64,000 nt of DNA from the NCBI GenBank assembly GCA_025531455.1, contig JAMYHL010000093.1, positions 1 through 64,000 on the forward strand, written 5' to 3'. How positions within the stretch are numbered: the first letter of the stretch is position 1; every line of letters starts with the position of its first letter. A program made the translations under genes and the position numbers. Source of the DNA: Apiotrichum sp. Y4204 (lineage: Eukaryota; Basidiomycota; Tremellomycetes; Trichosporonales; Trichosporonaceae). A model generated the notes under the pieces. The model saw only the letters and a list, made by a program, of their open reading frames with translations. It was not told the DNA's origin and did no database searches. This document shows, piece after piece, positions 46,384 through 57,619 of this stretch.

Positions 46384-47389
46384 TTAAAGAGCACGGCGCC
46401 TGCGCTTGCCAGCACCGGAAGGGCCGGTGGGGGCCGGGGCCTTTGTAAGCGACTCGGTCTCGTACTTTGTCTCGTCGCGGGGGCTGGGAGCAAATTTGTC
46501 GTTGGTCCAGGCGTTTCCGGGGTCGCGGTACCAGATGTCGTTCTGCGCGCCGTCCTCGAACCCGTACTGGAGGTTGTAGACGGGGGGGTCGATGGCGTCC
46601 TGGAAAATGTTGCCCTCGTTTTCGGGCGACACGGTCCACCAGAAGGGCGTCTTGGCACCCTCGGTGCAGTTGTTCGGGTCGTACGGGCACTTGCGCGCAA
46701 GCTGGGGCTTGGCGAGCGGCGGCGAGTTGGCGTTGGCATTTGTCACCTCGCACCGGTACATGACGTGGTACATTTCCTGGCCGCCGCCATACGTGTCGTG
46801 CTCCCAGTTCCAGGAGCAGTGGCAGCCGCCCGGCGGGCACGGGGGCAGGTCGGCCGGGATGTGGTAGTCTGTAAACTTCCACCAGGGGCTCGTGCGGTTC
46901 GTGGAGATGACGACCATGTCCTCGGGCTTGAAGCCGCGCGGGTCTGAGTTGTACACGATCGAGAGCGCCGTGCCCATTACAGACTTGGGGTCCGGGTCCT
47001 CCGTGCCCGGGAAGCCGGCGCCGTGGAGGTTGCAGCAGGCCTTGGAGCGGCGGTCCGTGTCGAACGGCTTGAGGCCCCACTCGGTCCTTTCCTTGCTACC
47101 CGACAGCTGGCCAGTAAGGACGCCGCCGGCGGGGAGGGAGAGGAACTGGCCTGCGGCCGGGGGCTTGTCGATCTGGCCGTGGAACCACCACTTGTCAAAC
47201 GGCATGTCAAGCTGGAGAGGGTTGGCGAGCAGGTCCTGCTGCTTGTCGCTCTCGACCCAGCTGTTGCGTTAGTCGAGGAGGGCTCGCGAAAGTGGGAATG
47301 AGTCGGAGCACTTACCCGTACGCCGAGGGGTGCCACAGGGCAATGTGAGCAAAGGCAGGAGATGCCAGGAGTGCGAGAATGGCGAACAT
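46384..47389 (-). CDS. AA14-type lytic polysaccharide monooxygenase-like secreted protein
   Basis: Secreted copper enzyme candidate; characterised AA14 members act on xylan attached to cellulose. Exons 47389-47316 and 47260-46384; 55-nt intron; 316 aa. The signal peptide MFAILALLASPAFA is followed directly by His15, so cleavage would expose the N-terminal histidine of the copper brace (HIALWHPSAYGW). Family blocks: FDKWWFHGQIDKPP, PPCPPGGCHCSWNWEHDTYG, CTEGAKTPFWW, ENEGNIFQDAIDPPVYN and YGFEDGAQNDIWYRD. Several cysteines fit disulfides. The tail is unusual: Pro/Ala/Thr-rich and ending GKRRRRAL. Family call is from remembered AA14 motifs; activity is not shown. Confidence 0.82.
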
Positions 47390-50265
47390 CTTGAGAAGCT
47401 GGGGGTGTTTTCTGGACGGGGGACAATGGAGTTACAAGAAATGGCTTTGGGCAGGAAAGGCCTCAGTCGGATCAGTCGCAGCAGGACAAGCTGTTGATGG
47501 AGGGGCATGGCAGGCTCCACCAGCTATATATGCCTCAAGAACCAGTGAACCGGTGAATCCATAAGCTCACGAGAAAACCGCACTCCATGCGCCACTTTGG
47601 TTCATGCCGTACACGCAGATCTGGAGACCCCTGGGGTGTCTGTACGAGCAGTGTGGCATCGGTGTATCTTTGTCATCGCCGCCTTGCCTTGCGAGATTGG
47701 GTCTGCTCAAGTTGCAGGGAAAGGAGGCATAAGACGCGTGTGGGCGAGAACACTCTACCGACCGTCGTGCTTCGAGGCCTCTGGTCAGCTGGTTATCGAG
47801 CGTGATGCGCTCTTGTATGCCATAATGTCGCCTCGCAGTGTAAGGGGGGTAAGGGGTCAGTGGACATGATGTCCCCTGCTGTGACAGCCCGCCAGGTGAT
47901 CTAGCTCACCATTCCGCTGGAAGCTCTGGGCGAAAGAGTGGTATCGCACTTAGAAAGCGACACTCGATCGGGATGGCTGTGCACAATGCCCGCACACCCT
48001 ACCATGACAGGGTTGAGCAATACGACAGGCACTCGACTGGAAATGGGGTGTCTGAGCTGCAGCAGGATCTGCCACTGTCATGCCTGCCTTGGGCAGTGAA
48101 GTATGAACGGGCGAGCGGTCAGTTGGTGACGGTAAACGGGTAACTGGCGTGGTGTGGGGGGAACAGGTGAGAGGAGGCCAGTCAGTTGTCAGTGTCAGTT
48201 GCAGCAGTGGCTAATCGCCGCCCTTGTCAGTTGATCAGCCAAGCGGAGGGAATGGTCAACAGCATCGGCGTCACAGATAAGGTTTAAGCGCATGTGTCAC
48301 CAGATCGGAGAGTTTCCATGACCCTGAGGGAGTTTGGAATGGGTCACGAGTTTGCAAGTATCCCCCCAGGCCGCCAGGTCTGCCAGACAGGCCAGTAGGC
48401 CAGAAGTGGACATGTGCTGTCATGACGCGTTTGAGCGTCCGGTCTTTGGGGTCGGCGACTTGCACCTCGATGCCGAAACCACTCGGACGGGGATCCGAAC
48501 AACAGCGGCAAGGGGCTCTCGGAGTGCGGATGTGCCTCTCAAGACTTGGCAGTTTGCAGGCATCGTCAGCAATCAGCGAGCTTCTGCAGTGCAGAGAGCC
48601 ATGCAGACTTTGCAGGCGCCTTCGCGCGGCCATTCCGACCTCCGAGCCCCGGGAGGCAATGTGACCATGACCAGGGCTCACAGCTGGGTCAAGAAGCCGT
48701 TCCGCCATTCCGTCCTCGATTCCGTCCTCGACCGCCTGGCAGAGATCGCATCCGGCAGCAGCTTCCCACAATGGTGACTGACCGCCGCTTGGCCCCCTTC
48801 GAACCTTTGCCTTGTCCGATGCTAAGGATGCAGTTCCATCACAAGGTGCCTGTGGATTATCGAGCGAACAAGAAGGTGGGTTTGACATGTCACAGGGCGC
48901 AAGGCGGCACGCGAGTTGTGGTGGAGCAGATCTGCCGAGATCCCGAGGGCGCCACACTTTACTGTAAGTCGCCGGCTTTCCCCTTTCGAGAAATACATGG
49001 GTGAGCGTCGGCGGCGACAGTGACCGTTGGTTCTCTTCGTGGGCGGATCGCAACGGATGTAAAGCATGGTCTGTTGTTTGGTTCAGAGCTCTCTGTCCGG
49101 CAACTCGACCTCGAGATTACATCTTTCTTGCAGATGGTTCGCCTCCGCTGGTTTCACAAGGCTTTCCGGGAGGCCCGGAGCTTGAGGCGAACGCAGCTGC
49201 GCCGGGGTGAGATGCGCCGTATCATGTCTGCTGCAACTCGATGATCGGAGAGGGAGGGATACATGGCATGGGGCTACAGTTTGTGAGCTGTCAGTATGGG
49301 CGATGCAAAGTGTGAAGCACTGTCTCGGGTTAACTCGTGCGTACAGTAAGTAGCCCATATCCAACTGTCGGTTGTCATACTGTCGCGAGAGCGTCTCAAA
49401 CTCCAGCTTCCCCCCCGCAGAGGCCGAGATCAGGAGCTACACTTAGTCCATCGGCCACTCCATCACGGTTCCGGAAAAGTGGGTAGGGGAGGGGGCAGAT
49501 CTAGACAATCAGGATGCACTGAATAGTGCGAGCTCGTCACGGGTGGTGGAGAATTGAGAGTTGAGTGGGGCATGGCGCAGTTCTGCACACACCATCATGA
49601 ATGACGATATGACAATGTAGCCCTTAGAAGTCGCAACGCAAGTGACCTCGCACATCGATGAAAAGGCCGGAAAGCAAAAGCACAATTCGGTTCAAGACGC
49701 GACGGCGCGTCCAAAGTCAACCAACCCGGTCACCCGGTGGCTCACAGAGTCATGGCGTCATGGAGGAAAATGCATGGGACGAGGCTTTCGGCGATAATGT
49801 TAGCGCCGACGTACCAGACCACGTGGCCACTTTCTGCAAACGCCGAAATAGGGCCTCGGCGTTTTCCTGAAAAATGCACTTGGATGATTTTCTCCTGGGG
49901 GTGAATGATAGTAACTCTAGCGGTGGCCAGGCGGACGATGACTGCCTGGCTGGGGATTAGCTGACTAGGAATGGCTGGTGAATATGGTGGTAGCGGAGCC
50001 AGGCTGGGAGGACCTCTGAGAGGGGAGCGACTGTCACTGGACTGGCTGGTGGGACTGGGATCCCCGCTGGACTGGCTGGGGGCGGTCGCTGGACTGTCGC
50101 TGGACTCTGCATGCTGGTGCTGGCTCTGGCTCTGGCTCTGGCTGCTCGCGGTGCTCGCTGCTCGACTTGTGCCCTTCACTGTTGGAACTTCCACCAACCG
50201 TCAAGTCCAAAAAAAGCCAGTGCGTTCATCGTCACCAAGAGGGTATCCGCTGACCATTGCAGAAG
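47390..50265. other. 2.9-kb interval between AA14-like gene and uL2
   Basis: Open frames such as 48271-49053 (-) have no motifs, biased composition or splice support. The 50 kb end holds the uL2 promoter and probably a 5' UTR intron, since a TGACCATTGCAG acceptor ends three bases before the uL2 ATG. Confidence 0.45.
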
Positions 50266-51401
50266 ATGGGTGTACGTCGCGCGCGAATACGAGCCCGGGA
50301 ATCGAGAACGTTGAGCTGACCTGCATAGCGTGTCATTCGTGCCCAGAGGAAGTCGGGTGGGATCTTCAAGTCCCACACGCACCACAACAAGAACCCTGCT
50401 CGCCACAGGAACCTTGACTTCGCCGAGAAGAACGGCTACATCCGTGGTGTTGTCCGTGAGATCATCCACGACGCTGGCCGGTGAGTGTCCGACTCTACGG
50501 AGGGAGCGCGTGAATGGGGCGAATTTTTGGTGGAGATGGACGACCGCCGGTGTACCTCGCGAGACGGACCGCATCGACCGCGAGGCGTGACGGATAGCGA
50601 AGGAGGACTCGGCGAGCGGATGGCAGAGTCTCACGCGAGTCGAACCTGTCGTCGTGCATGCGCGGAGGACGGAGAATGAGACGGCCGAGACGGGTGTTGC
50701 GCTCCCTCTGAGACTGGTGGCGTGAACGTTTGCTAATCCCACAGTGGTGCTCCCCTCGCGACCGTCGTCTTCCGTGACCCCTACCGCTACAAGCTCCGCA
50801 AGGAGACTTTCATCGCGGCTGAGGGTGTCTCGACCGGCTCGTTCATCTACGCCGGCAAGAAGGCCGCCCTTTCCATCGGCAACATCCTCCCCCTCGGCTC
50901 GTGCCCTGAGGGTACCATCGTTTTCAACGTCGAGGAGAAGGTCGGTGACCGCGGAGCCATTGCCCGTACCTCGGGCAACTACGCCACCATCATTGGCCAC
51001 AACGAGGACGGCAAGACCCGTATCCGTCTCCCCTCCGGCGCCAAGAAGACTGTCTCCTCGCGCGCCCGTGCTACCGTCGGTGTCGCCGCCGGTGGTGGCC
51101 GTGTCGACAAGCCCTTCCTTAAGGCTGGTCGCAAGTACCACGCCATGCGCGCCAAGCGCAACTCGTGGCCTCGCACTCGTGGTGTTGCTATGAACCCCGT
51201 CGACCACCCCCACGGTGGTGGTAACCACCAGGTAAGCCTGAATCTTTGGCCAATCGGTCCGGCCTCGGCCGCTAACATCCACAGCACATTGGTCACGCTT
51301 CGACCATGGCTCGCGACGCCCCCGCTGGTCAGAAGGCCGGTCTCATTGCTGCCAGGCGTACGGGTAAGGTCCGCGGTACCCTGCAGCAGAAGGACGCTTA
51401 A
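50266..51401 (+). CDS. RPL2: 60S ribosomal protein uL2 (L2/L8)
   Basis: Core protein of the large ribosomal subunit near the peptidyl transferase centre. Exons 50266-50271 (Met-Gly only), 50329-50480, 50745-51231, 51285-51401 give 253 aa, the expected size. Reads [68 protein letters not shown], and the universally conserved [15 protein letters not shown], ending [11 protein letters not shown]. The six-base first coding exon is needed to start the protein with MGR. The second intron is long (264 nt). Confidence 0.97.
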
Positions 51402-52252
51402 ACGGCGTTCTTCATTGACGAGGTTGATACTATGTATGTGGGTGACACTATGGCTGCACATCGGACAGTACAGGGGCAACAATTGGGACAGGGGAGCAGT
51501 TGGCGGCACGCTCAGTGGTTTCGGGAACGTTTCTGGATCTCTACGAGTGCGGAACTGGGATAAACAACGAGCAATACGCTGCTTGATTGGCGCACTAACA
51601 TCACTGATAAGATTGCATTGGGGAGAGGTGAGGGCCGTGAGGGAGGGTGCGTCAACGAACATGTGAGGCACAGATTGGCATTCAGATAGTCAGACGTTGA
51701 TATACCGGCGCGCGCTGCACGAGAAGCTTCAACCGCAATGGCCCGCTCAACGATGGCTGCTAGCACGACACACTACACTGCATGCTGTGCTCTACATGTA
51801 CGGAGATACCGTGAATACGACGCTCTGCAGCTCTGCAGAGGACCGATGACGGCTTGACAGCTTGACAGGCTGCCGCATCACGCAGACGATACCAATGGTC
51901 TCATAGTTGCTTGGGGGGGTCAAACGTCGCTGAGTGGCAAAGTTAGGATCGTTGGTCGTTCGGCCAATAAAGTCTTGTTACGTAAATTGAACCACTTCCT
52001 CTGCCACATTTACCATCCGCTGACTGGCTGGGAAAAACGCCGCTATTGCCGGGCACCGTGATGGTCGTCCCCAAGCACCTCCTTAGAATTCCGCACAAGG
52101 TTGAGTGAGACCTCTACAGTGGTGGTGGTGGTGGTGGTGGTGGTGGTGGAGCACAACTTTTGGAGCCGTTCTTGTGCGATTCGTTTCTCCAACCCCCCTA
52201 CTTCATTCATCTTCACTAAAACTACCCGTTCGGTGGAAGAAGACCATACACA
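51402..52252. other. Interval between uL2 and eS12
   Basis: Mostly uL2 3' flank and eS12 promoter. A GGT triplet run lies at about 52120-52149 and a pyrimidine-rich leader at 52190-52220. No gene seen. Confidence 0.5.
52120..52149. repeat. (GGT)n triplet microsatellite
   Basis: About ten GGT units, 105 bp upstream of the eS12 ATG, so in its promoter or 5' UTR. The + strand is G-rich enough to fold into a two-tetrad quadruplex. Confidence 0.9.
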
Positions 52253-52732
52253 ATGTCTGACGCCGGTTCCAACGCTTCCAACGTCGAGGTCGAGCAGGTC
52301 GAGGTCGCTGCCTCGTCGGGCCCCATGTCCGTCGAGGCCGCTCTCGAGCAGGTCGTCAAGACTGCCCTTGTCGTGAGTATCTAAAACTCCGCACATGAGT
52401 TTTGTACTCATTCGCAGCACGACGGTCTTGCCCGTGGTCTCCGCGAGTCGGCCAAGGCGCTCGACAAGCGCGAGGCGCACCTCTGTGTCCTCGTCGAGAC
52501 TGTCACCGAGGCCGAGTACTCGAAGCTCATTGAGGCCCTCTGCGCCGAGCACAACATCCAGCTCATCAAGGTCTCGGACGCCAAGGTCCTCGGCCAGTGG
52601 GCCGGTCTCTCCAAGATTGACCGTGAGGGCAAGCCCCGCAAGGTCGTCGGCTGCTCGTGCGTCGTCGTCACCAACTACGGTGCCGAGACCCCCGGCCTCC
52701 AGGTCCTCCTCGACTACTTCAAGTCGCGCTAA
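52253..52732 (+). CDS. RPS12: 40S ribosomal protein eS12
   Basis: Small-subunit ribosomal protein with an L7Ae-like fold. Exons 52253-52372 and 52418-52732; 45-nt intron; 144 aa as expected. An acidic/Ser-rich N-terminus ([15 protein letters not shown]) is followed by [20 protein letters not shown], the join made by splicing. Then come [37 protein letters not shown] and [10 protein letters not shown]. Confidence 0.97.
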
Positions 52733-53067
52733 GCGGCTTGGTCTGCGGCACCGCTGTTTGAGACCTATGCGAGGTGAGTCTCTATTTGTGTTCTTTCTCT
52801 GCTCCTCCGCTTTTCATGATGAATATGGGACTCCCTCTTCGCATCCATGAGTGTCGACAACCCCCTTGGAATCGAACCTACCTCTTACGAGGACCTCCGT
52901 TGTCTGAATACCCTTCGTTGATCATTTGTTTTGGTGAATCTCAAGCTGACAGTCAGTATCAGCATTTGCTGTATCCGTGTAGTAGTAGAATGGCAATGCA
53001 CAGTCGTTGGTAGCATCTAATTGTTTGTGGAACAACAGCTACAATGATAGAGGTGGATCACTTGTAC
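52733..53067. other. Tail-to-tail interval between eS12 and Gpi10
   Basis: Two 3' flanks; a TTCGAT-like word near 52870 is not part of a tRNA. Nothing else seen. Confidence 0.5.
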
Positions 53068-55036
53068 CTATACTGATCCCGGTTCGGCAGCGGGCTCGTC
53101 CCTTACCCAGACTCTAACACCCCCGCGCCGTTTGTCTTCGTCCTGCGCGACATCAAAGCCATTCCAGAGACTAGCGGCCTCGCGGTATCCATGGGCCGCC
53201 AACGCTTCTCGGACGGATACACGTTGACTTGCCGGACCAAGAGGCTCAGTGTCATCGAGGAGGCAGCCGAACAGGACAACATGCGAGGGGAACTCGGACG
53301 CAGGTGTTGCTGGTGGGCGGGCTGGCGTCTGCGGTGGGTATGGGAACTGGTCCTGGAGATACGACACGGGCGCATCGTAGAAGGCGTCTTGCTGAGTCTT
53401 GTGCTTGTAGATTGATTCTACTAGTGGAGGTTCACACGTGAGGAACCATCCGTCTATACCACCCAGGTGGCTCGCCCATGGTGTTGAATGGCATGGCATC
53501 AGAACCACGAGTTTCGTGACAGGACCAAACTGTCCTTCGCGGAGACCATTCATGACGGACACTTGTGCACCGCCGTGGAAGATGTTGAGGTAAAAGTAGG
53601 GCAGTAATGGTGCGAGGAGGATAAAGGAGAATGTCGCTGGGCTCAGGCGGAAATACTGTCGGAACGCCATTGAAAGGGATTCGCAGCCCATTGCCATTGG
53701 CGCATATGTGCGCTGAAGGGCTGGTATCGCAAACAGCAACAGAAGAGGGAGAAGAGGGTGGACAAACCGCCATTCAGAGTGTGGAGAGAGCGAGAGAACT
53801 GCAATGGTGACGGTGATAACGCGGGCAAGGGTCCTCATTGCTAGCGGCCTGTCCAAAGCTGCCAAACGCACCGGAAGCCATGAAGAAGGCAGCAGTGAGG
53901 CCATAAACTCTTGACCCCACCAGTACCAGATGGGGAACAGAAGAATGGGCAGCGACTGTGTAAGATGATACAACAGACCCGTTGAACCATAAAACGACGC
54001 AATGTTGAGGACGACATTGCGATGGAAGAAGGAGAGAACGGGAATGATGAGACGGCCAGCCATCAGCCAGTCCACATATGTGGAGATGAGGAGAACCGAA
54101 ACACTGCTGTCAGTTTGGAATCACTGGCCAGTGTATTACCCTCCTAGTAAGGTCTTGCCTAGAAGGCCAAGCACGCCGACAAGCCCGTTCTGTTGCCACT
54201 CAAAGGTACTCTGGGCCACATGAAGACATGCCCAGAAAGCAATCATTGTGGGCCGCACGCAGAGTGAGAGCGATGCGAGGGCAGCGGCTGCAACCACCTT
54301 CCCGGTCCTGATGTCAGCTCAGCCATGCCAACGACGTACGAGGCGTTTGGTGGGTCATCGACGCGATCCATTTCAGAGTAGTTGTGTCGCCGAGAATCTT
54401 CAACTTTCTTGCCTTGCCGCGTGACTCGGTTGTTGCTCAGTGGGTAGTAGTACACAGCCATGACGGTGAGAAGCGTCTCCGGGGAGGTGGACAGCGCACG
54501 GGGGAGGAGATGGCCATGGAAGAGTGAAGTCAACGACAGGAAGAGCTGGATATCAGTGACCGCGTGGTACAGGACAATGTAGCGATCCGAGACTCACAGC
54601 CAGGGGTGCTGAGCGACGTCCGAGGATCTTTCCCGCCAGCCGGTAGGTATAGTAGTCTGTCAGTGCTGCGAGAACGACGCCGACGACGCGAGGGGCAAGT
54701 GTCTGCAATGTCAGCCTCGTCCAACAAGACACGTACAATCAGGCATGTCTCGTCGAGGCCGAATCGGCGCAACAGATCATACACGACCACAAACACGCCT
54801 GGCCAGATCCATCCTCGGAGCCGGCCGCCCGCGACGACATGGTTCCACCACGTATCGCTGCTCCCGGGAGGTAGCGGAAGATCGCGCCATTCCCACGTCA
54901 GGTATCCCGATCCGAAGACTGTCGCGTGCGCGGGTTCAAAGGCCTGGTAGAACTCGTCGGGCTGGAAAAACGTGTGCGGAAGGAGGAGGGAGAGGGAGCG
55001 CACTCCCAGCGCTACGACGAGTGCTCGGGGGATCAT
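53068..55036 (-). CDS. GPI10: GPI mannosyltransferase III (Gpi10/PIG-B)
   Basis: ER membrane enzyme that adds the third mannose, from dolichol-phosphate mannose, to the GPI precursor (GT22 family). Exons 55036-54737, 54702-54598, 54545-54340, 54307-54140, 54106-53068; 605 aa with closing phases. The first lumenal loop has the GT22 acidic motif in HTFFQPDEFYQAFEPAH, then GYLTWEWRDLPL. Many hydrophobic helices follow. LISTYVDWLMAGRLIIPVLS, SLSPHSEWRFVHPLLPLLL and LVVLMPCHSTPWASHLG are marks of the Gpi10/PIG-B branch. The C-terminus is a soluble tail (about residues 480-605). The start is the ATG at 55036, ahead of the first hydrophobic stretch. Confidence 0.93.
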
Positions 55037-55467
55037 GTCATGCGTGAGGGTAGGGGCGAGTGTTATGGGATGATGAGTTGGTGAATGAGTGAAAACAACA
55101 TCATCGGCCTGCCATCATCATCGGAGGTTGGCGACAGTTGTGCGGCGATGACGCCGCTTATTTGAAGATGTGTGGGGCTCCACGGCCCAATACAAACTGG
55201 ATAACATTTGTAATTCGCATCGTTCTGAAACAGGACTTTCCCATTAGATTTCACGAGCCCGGCTAGCACAGCCTAGCATCAATTCAGACCTTGTCGTTTC
55301 TTTGAGCCGGTCCCGGGCCGCTCCATTCCGCTCTCTCCCATACCGTTGTCATCAAGCCCAGTGCCATCGTTATCTCGTATCTTATCATCGCAGACCGGAA
55401 TCAATAACGCCGTGTCTGGGGGTGTATGGCTTTTCTATGTTCTATCACAGTAACCCACAGTCTGATC
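55037..55467. other. Interval between Gpi10 start and GH16 3' end
   Basis: About 430 bp with the Gpi10 promoter and the GH16 3' flank. No gene seen. Confidence 0.5.
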
Positions 55468-57029
55468 TTAGAGGGACTCTTGGACGGCCTTGAGAATCAG
55501 GACGATCATGACCCAGAGCCCGAGAGCAGCGAGTGTCTTAGTGCCGCCGTCGGCCGCGACTCTCCTGCGTGCCCCCGACTTGGAGAGACTATTGCCAGCG
55601 CCAGCAGACACGGAATCGTGAGATGCTTGGTAGACCTTGATCGAGTTGATCAGCATGACCGTGTTTGCGAGGTTGGCTGGGTTGGCAATACGCTCGAGAC
55701 AGGTGCCGGGGCAGCGCGAGTCTGTGAGTCAGCGGCTGATTATGTAGTCGAGTGCAGTGCGCCTGGGTATTCACTAGAGTACGTGCTGCCGGCCCAGTCG
55801 CCTGATTGTCAGTGTTGTGGTAGTGACAATGGACCCACCGCAGAGGTTGACGTTCAAGATGATCGTGGCGGGCTTGAAGTAGACGAAGGGATCGCATCCT
55901 GATCGCCTAAATGCCGCAACTGGGGTTCCCCAGGTACGAGGCTCGGGGCTTGAGGTGGAGATGCTAAAGTCAGAAAAGCCTTTCGTTGGGAAGAACGTAC
56001 TCTGCGGGAATGGACCCCCTCGGCCAGTTCCCTGTTGTCATTTAACCCTGCCTTCCGTTTATTCCTGTATTATTCTTTCCATGATTTTCTGGTCACGTAC
56101 ACATCCGTATGCCCTCTCCATCCCAGAGCAGGGCAAATACCCCACCCCCTCCCCTGTTGAAGCCATCTCCGTAGGAGCCCTCGGAATCCGAGACGATTCC
56201 ACAGCCTGTTCCACTGCCGCCGGCCCCGCGTGACGACGCGTCACAGTTCCGAGCGACCACGGTGCCGCTGAACGAGTCGTCCTGCGTAATCTGGCACCCG
56301 GGGCTCGTGTGACTGATGTCAATGTGTCCGAAGAGGTGTATTCCTTACACGGTCATTTGGCTGGGGGGTGTGAGTCGTCTCTAATTCTTTCCACGGGGCA
56401 GCACTTACTTCCTACTCGCCTCATGCACGCCCTCGACGACGTCAATCTCTCCCGCATACGGCCACTGCTTTTCCGCCCCCAAAAGCCAGACTGGTAATCA
56501 GCAAAGCGCGCAGCTCAGTCCGCAAAAGAAGGCTTACTCGCGGGCCAGACCCCACATCCCCAGGGAAGCAGCGCCACGTCAAACAAGAACAGTCCGCCGC
56601 CATAGACCGCCTTGGAGGAGATGCGCACAGAGTTGCGATTCTGGCCCGGGGAAAGAGTCGCCCAGTGCTCCGCTTGGATCCCGGGCGTTCCCGCCCGTGT
56701 CCAGAACGCCAGGCCCGATCCAAAGGCCGTTTGCCGGTCCACATAGCTTGAATCAGCGGGAATTGTCCTCACTCTTCCCCTCCATTCCGCTCAGGTGCTC
56801 ACTTTACAGCTACTCGTCAGTATCAGAGGTAGACTATGCACTGCACATACCTCCATTACTGGGGTCTTGAAGAGGGTTAGTAAGTAGTAAGCTGCCTCAC
56901 GTCTGATCTCTACCACTGACCTTTCTGACTGAAAAAGTCGAATCTGGTGTCAATCCACGCTCTCCCGACTTGCTCATACCCTTCGAAGAAGGATGATCCC
57001 TCGTAGGACTTTTGCAGTTTGAAACTCAT
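55468..57029 (-). CDS. GH16 glucanase with C-terminal membrane anchor, micro-exon rich
   Basis: Glycoside hydrolase family 16 (laminarinase-like, beta-1,3/1,4-glucan or cell-wall related). Exons: 57029-56921, 56865-56851 (15 nt), 56809-56803 (7 nt), 56746-56538, 56490-56409, 56360-56349 (12 nt), 56312-56101, 56031-56001, 55963-55839, 55801-55775, 55721-55468; at least 360 aa. Motifs: YEGSSFFEGY, NYVDRQTAFGSGLAFW, GCGVWPAIWLLG, catalytic GEIDVVEG, NQMTVHTSPGC, WNWPRGSIPADIS, NVNLCGDWAGS and CPGTC. The last exon ends in a hydrophobic helix (LAALGLWVMIVLILK), suggesting a GPI or transmembrane anchor. The 5' end is unresolved: exon 1 can also join CAAGTG (57035) through a GTTGAT donor to an upstream hydrophobic stretch (SRALVALIAVPTTIC, about 57122-57168), the probable signal peptide. 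Confidence 0.87.
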
Positions 57030-57035
57030 CACTTG

Positions 57036-57619
57036 CTGAGGGTGAGGGAGGAGCTCAACAGAGTCTCAGGGAAACACTCAGCGGCTCGCCGTGTGGTCGG
57101 CAGGGGCGCAGGGTTAATCAACGCTGCAGATTGTGGTCGGAACGGCAATCAACGCCACGAGTGCGCGGCTGATGGACCTTGGCTTGATGTTTGGTGTTCG
57201 ATATCGAAAGGAGACGCAGGACGGGGCGCAAAGACGGACGAGAGGATGCGAGTCTGGGGGGAATGGGAAGTGAGGGGCGAGCACTGCTCATCATGGCGCT
57301 TTAATACCTGGAGACTGGACAGAACCGCGCGGACGAGGTTACAAGGGTTTGCATGAGAAGTCGTGAAGAGAAGAGATGGGGGATGTTGTGATTTTGAGAC
57401 CTTTGTTTTCGAGGGTTCCCATTGATCAATTTGTAAAGCGTGATCGCCTGTGCGTAGGCTTCCGTGCACCAGCATTCCGGCGACAACGGGAATCAAGAAT
57501 CATGTTAGTGGTTCTCGCAGCAATGCCGCAGTCTTCCGAAAGATGCGCTCTTGATTGATGATTGATGATACCATGTGGCCACACGACTAGTTGCATCTTT
57601 CCTGCATAATCCGCTTCGC
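57036..57619. other. GH16 upstream region
   Basis: Probably contains the GH16 signal-peptide exon (hydrophobic reading near 57122-57168 on the minus strand) and its promoter, plus the 3' flank of the SANT gene. Confidence 0.4.

Noticed and set aside
48271..49053. 260-codon open frame on the minus strand
   Set aside because: No motifs, irregular composition, an overlapping open frame on the other strand, and no splice support.
52860..52890. TTGGAATCGAACCTACC resembling a tRNA T arm
   Set aside because: The stem does not pair and no other tRNA arms are present.
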